Translations under genes and position numbers: made by a program
The notes under the pieces: model-generated
Told to the model about the DNA's origin: nothing
The model's database searches: none
The model's input: the letters and a program-made list of their open reading frames with translations, nothing else
NCBI GenBank assembly: GCA_016647705.1
Contig: CM028335.1
Coordinates: 8,032,818 to 8,096,817, forward strand
Source: Eucommia ulmoides
Taxonomy: Eukaryota > Streptophyta > Magnoliopsida > Garryales > Eucommiaceae
Direction: 5' to 3'
Length of the DNA: 64,000 bases
Shown: positions 59,553 through 64,000 of the stretch, in pieces
How the letters are laid out: each line of letters begins with the position of its first letter
How positions within the stretch are numbered: position 1 is the stretch's first letter

Positions 59553-61003
59553 ATAATCAATAATATGGAACTCTTTTCTGATCAACAAAAGATAACTTTA
59601 TATTTTTGTTTCATTAAGTATAGCCAAGTAAAGTGAGTGTAGTCGTTAACAAGCAACACATAATATTTGTAACCGGAGACAGGAAGCACATGAAATTACC
59701 CTACATCAGAGTGAACTAAAGTAAAGGGAAAATAAAGTTTTTATTTCATGAGAACTGAGAAACGAAATATGTGTGGATTTACCTAAAGCACACCTCGAAC
59801 ATAAGGAGGATTAAATTTAAAAGGAAAAAAACATTAATTTATTAGAACCCAAGTAATATATGACTTTAGTTGATCAGTGACCCAGTTGTGACAAAAAGTG
59901 GACAAGTTGGACGAGGTAGATAAAGCATGTAGACAGGGAGAGATTACAGGTAACTTGTACATACCATCCTTACATAGTCCTTGATAGAAAAGAGAAGCAA
60001 AGGTGAGATCAAAGATATAAAAGTGGTGAGCATCAAAAGAATAAAGAACATATTATTAGTGAGAAATTGAGTAATGGACAATAAAGTTTTACGGATTGTA
60101 GGAACAATATAGACATTATCAAGGAAAAAAGAAGAAGCCAAAGTGGTAGTGTCATTTTATCTGTATAAGTTATTGATAGGTGATCACCATTGCCAAGTTG
60201 AATAGAGTCAGAGCCACTATATGGTGTGTATTGTTGTAAAAGAGTTGGGTTGTCCATCATGTGGGTAGATGGACCAGTATAAGGATACCAACTAGGATAA
60301 TTGACAACCACTATGAAGTTTTTTTACTCTAATACACGTAATGTGGCGCAATCTGTAGGTCTACCAATGAAGATTTCAGTGATGGAGAAACAGATGATTA
60401 GGCAAATGAAAAAAATCGGTAGTAATTCTGGGCAGAATGATCAATTCCAAAGCATAATTGACATTGAGACATGGATGTAGGTATAGGAGTGGGTCCAAGA
60501 ATACTCGAGGGATTGGCACGGTTGGTGGATAAACTACTAGTTTTTTTGCGTCCTTTATGGAGAGAATTATTTTGCAGAGAAACACAAGAATTAGTCTAAG
60601 ATGCAAGAAGGTGAAAGGTGTTGGAAAGGAAGTGGTTTTGTGTCGAGACTTATAGTTGAGTAGTTAAGCATGCAAATTAGATAATAGTGGGAGGGAGTTA
60701 AAACTCTCAATAGCAGTGACTAATATTTAAAACATAGAACCAAAGCTATTGAGAACAACATTAACCAGATATTTGTTGGAGACAAGCTCGCCTATAGTAG
60801 CGGGGGCATTAGAAATAGATTTGGCGGTCCGATACAGATCGGGTGTCACGCCCAAGAGTGATGAGTGATTTCCTATAGAGAAAGGATTTGGAAATTGATC
60901 AATATGATAAATAATCTTAAATGGGCGTCCAAATGGCAGCGAAAGGATTGCACCCAATCACAAAATCTAATATGGGTTCAAATAGTGTGGTAGGGATGAC
61001 ACT

Positions 61004-63620
61004 TGTTGGCCTAAAGAACTATGCAAGAGATGAGGTGAATTGAATAGTTAGAAAAATTAAACAATTAATTTCTTTAAACATAAATAATCAATTGCCCTAA
61101 ATAGATTATTATCTTGTTATGCAACGAAAATGTGTTTACTTCTAAATGCACACTTAAACACAATATAAAAAATAATAAGCAATGCGACATATAATAGTAT
61201 ATCTTAGTTCGGTAAACTACTATCACCTACATCCAGTCCTCTTATCTCCACTGAGATTCACAATCCATTAAACCCCAGATTCTTTTCTCAGGTAGGAATC
61301 AAACCCTTACAATCTCGATCATTTTCATAGGCTCATAATCAACCTTTACAATTATTTTTTTTCTAAGCTCACGAAGAGTCTTATCTTTTTACCAAGTTCA
61401 ACACTAACCTAATTATATTATAAGAAAAATCAAAACATAATCATTTTAACAGGCTAAAGATCAAATCTATCACTCCCTTACATTTTTACACTTATTATTT
61501 TCTCAGGTTTAAGAAGAACATTTACAATCACTCAATTCTGTTAAAGAGAGAATCAAAACCTAATTCTTCTCAATAGAAAAGAATAACCTAACATTTTTTT
61601 AAGGACAATGATTAAACCCTAATCTTTTTCACAGGAAAAAGATCGAAACCTAGCTACCCTAACTAGACACAGTCCCAAACATGTCTAATCCACTCAAACT
61701 CATAAATACAAAAAATTGTAATTTTCTTCCCACTAGAAGTTTCTACCACTTCAATACAAATATACTAGATTAATGTCCCGAATGATTACTATGTGATAGA
61801 TACAATGTGAGACAAACAAAATCTGATTAACTAACAAAGTGGGTAGCACAATTTAAGCACGTAATTAGACAATAAAATAAAATCGTTTAAAAGGATTTTC
61901 AAGTTTTTAAGTTTAAAACGATTTTCTAAACAACCTTATACCAAGCAATCAATAAGAATATAACTTCAAAGCAAATAACAAAGTTTGGAAATATCTCATT
62001 GGGAAACATCGAAGATAATGATAATATCGCAATAGAACACAAGTCAGTAATGCCAAACCACAAGAACTTTAGATCAAGAACATAGAATAAATCTTTCACA
62101 AAAATCTTAGCGTAAGTATAACTCTTAGAATAACTTGAATTGATTGTTCTTTATGTGTTAAACTCAATTCCCGTAGGTCTATATTAATAGACCTAAAAAT
62201 ATCCCTTCAACGGCTAGTTTTCAAATGTTATGTCAATAAACGACACTTATGAACCCTACATATATCATATAGATTCATAATGGTTATATTTAACTAACAA
62301 TATAACTTTTAAAGCTCTCAATTTAGTCTAATTTTTTTTTTAATCTTAGTCAATGAAAATATAGAAAGAATTATATTTAAGTAGAAGGACTAATCATAAG
62401 GTCAAATAAAATCTCATAAATTTCTCTCATATCTTTGACCCTAAATATTCTTCACAAGAATAGCAATATTCAAAATTCGCAAGTTTAATAATAGGTATTT
62501 CAAAAATGTCTTATAACGACTACTTTTCAAATAATATGTCATTAGTTAACACCCCAAGATCCCATATACGGTATATGTTCAAAATAGATATTTTTCATTG
62601 AAAAATATTCTTGGGAAATCTCATTTTCGTCCTTAAAATATGTTTAAATTGAAGTCTATCAAAATAGAAAGTAGTAAAACACTTTAATTAAAATAACATT
62701 TAATTAATCGACCAAATTAATAGGGATCATATAATAGATCAAGTATATCAGAATTAGACCCAAATCCCTCAAAAAGCTCTCTTGGAATCATAAAAACCGA
62801 GATGAGTTGACCAAGAGACTAAATTAACCGAATTGTTGTCTGAAGCAGTCGGTTGACCGACCCATTTCGTTCGATTGACTGCACAGTGCCAGGTTGCTTT
62901 TGGTCATTGGCACTTTACCCAGTTGGTTGATCGACCCTCCCAGTCAGTTAACCGACTCAAGCATTGGGTTTTACAATTTCATTAATTTCATCCACTGAAT
63001 CAAATGGTTGACCGACCCTAACCTGTCAGTTGATAGAATTGATTAGAGTACTCATTTCCTCATACATTTTAGCCACCGTTTCAAATGGTTAACCGATTAA
63101 TTTTCTTGGTTGACCGATTGGATCAGTAAAACTCTATTTTAACTCCTAAAACTCACTGTTTTAATAAGTCGACCGAACCTTTTCGCTGTTTGACCGAATT
63201 AACTCGAAAACATAATATTTTATACCTGAAAACACATTTTTCAATTGGGTCAATTATTAAAATCATTTCACATATGAAGCACATAATAATTCACATATTA
63301 AGATCTTAAACTTATCGCTTCTTACTAACACACATAAAATTAATTCATTTTAAGTATCGTGCATGATCCTAATTTGAGTTGCATTAAGAGTATATACGTA
63401 AAAATTTGTTTTCACTTAGTTGTCTTCAATGTCTTCATAACTCTTCACGTCTTCATCATTTCCATCATGCACCCGTTATATTTTCTTCAACAATTATTCT
63501 TTGACGATTCCTCTTCTTAAACACGTTACATGGAACTATAAATCTAAAACCACTGATTAAAAACATTAGTCCCATAAAAATATCAATACTTAATTATTCA
63601 TCAAAATATTGGATTCAACA
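61004..63620 (+). mobile_element. Solo LTR of SIRE-like family
   Basis: 2617 bp, TGTTGGCCTAAAG to TTGGATTCAACA, with a perfect 5-bp duplication ACACT at 60999-61003 and 63621-63625. It contains a cluster of GGTTGACCGA-type motifs (62810-63200). It is inserted in gag of the old copia, whose coding resumes at 63626. No internal region remains. The perfect target duplication suggests it is younger than its host. Confidence 0.88.
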
Positions 63621-63890
63621 ACACTGACGAGAATTTTGTCAGCTCTAAGCCAAATAAAGTGATGAGGTTCATCGCTTGGATAAGGATATGAGCCATCAAT
63701 AAACCTAAGAAGGTTTTAGACATAGAAAAGGGCTTCCATTTGGTTAGACCAAAGAAGAAAATTCTCATAGGTAAGTTTGACAATGATAAGGTTGGTGATA
63801 GTCAGAATTGAAAGGATTTAGGGGTTTAGTAGAGGTAGAATTGAAGATGGTGAAACTGCTGATGGAATCAACAGACATGATTGATATGGG

Positions 63891-64000
63891 AATGCAGATG
63901 AAAAGATAGTTTGTGAAATTTTTTGAATGCAAGTAGAAATTTATAGGGAAGAGATCTATGAATTCTGAAAATGTGGGACCATTTTTATAATTGTTTTTAA
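63891..64000. other. Window end, no feature
   Basis: AT-rich sequence upstream of the old copia gag. It may be its leader. No LTR end is recognised before the window stops. Confidence 0.4.

Larger units (their letters stand above)
27030..63890. repeat. Segmental tandem duplication, copy B
   Basis: Left homology to copy A begins near 27030-27050. A LINE splits it at about 27185, and it resumes at about 46425 (TTTTCTTAATGATTTG in both). It then runs through the laccase, promoter, spacer and the minus-strand copia. Beyond 53880 the copia of copy B continues, where copy A has lost it. The right end is set by the visible end of the copia gag near 63890, and the true limit may be outside the window. 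Confidence 0.8.
51090..63890 (-). mobile_element. Old copia element, copy B, with nested insertions
   Basis: Fossil Ty1/copia element on the minus strand. A short LTR-like segment (about 51090-51303) follows a polypurine-like stretch. RNase H and reverse transcriptase lie at about 51900-52784 and 53799-53870, integrase at about 53880-54766 and 59553-59990, protease near 60210-60300, and gag at 60380-61003 and 63621-63890. A MITE, a SIRE-like element and a solo LTR interrupt it. Its 5' LTR is not seen inside the window. The homologous copy in copy A dates it before the segmental duplication. Broken, with many breaks. Confidence 0.85.

Noticed and set aside
1-64000. tRNA or rRNA genes
   Set aside because: TGGTATCAG and TGGCGCC matches are retroelement primer-binding sites; no cloverleaf with B-box context was seen by eye.

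Overview
The window is nuclear DNA from a flowering plant, most likely a eudicot. It has spliced plant laccase genes with GT-AG introns, copia, SIRE-like and Athila-like LTR retrotransposons, L1-type LINEs, MITEs and a probable Helitron, in an AT-rich, repeat-dominated context. The species cannot be named from sequence alone. Only one protein-coding host gene looks whole: a five-exon laccase of 565 residues on the minus strand (46611-49641). A second laccase (7982-10238, minus) is a close paralogue with a frameshift in exon 4.

The organising event is an old tandem segmental duplication. Copy A (about 7620-26560) and copy B (about 27030 to at least 63890) share, in the same order, the laccase 3' flank, the laccase gene, its promoter, a non-coding spacer and a minus-strand copia element. 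Each copy then took different insertions, so the two serve as empty-site controls for each other. Copy A gained a probable Helitron (10843-13656), a solo LTR (13993-16213, perfect TSD TTACC) and an ORF1-only LINE (18098-26198, 15-bp TSD). That LINE holds a 5.5-kb copia element (19144-24666), which in turn holds a PIF/Harbinger-type MITE (22578-23280). Copy B gained a 5'-truncated L1-type LINE (about 27185-46346) carrying a 15.9-kb non-coding LTR element (30092-45943). That element holds an Athila-like element (33313-38710) and a related solo LTR (40214-41899). Further right, the old copia of copy B carries a second Harbinger-type MITE (52785-53798), a SIRE-like element without pol (about 54768-59552) and a solo LTR with perfect TSD ACACT (61004-63620).

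Left of copy A (1-7600) are an 18-bp minisatellite inside a MITE end, a block of tandem and inverted repeats, a hAT-type MITE with a perfect 8-bp TSD inside an LTR remnant, and a small TRIM-like element.

Both laccases keep a site closely matching the miR397 target (from memory of the miR397 sequence), and their proximal promoters are conserved with a TATA-like box and an ACCAAAC motif. By homology the intact gene encodes a secreted multicopper oxidase of the LAC17/LAC4 type, probably acting in cell-wall lignin polymerisation. No tRNA, rRNA or CRISPR array was seen. I found no convincing new multi-gene system; the novelty is in the nested-insertion record, the motif arrays inside LTRs, and a broken laccase that keeps its microRNA site.
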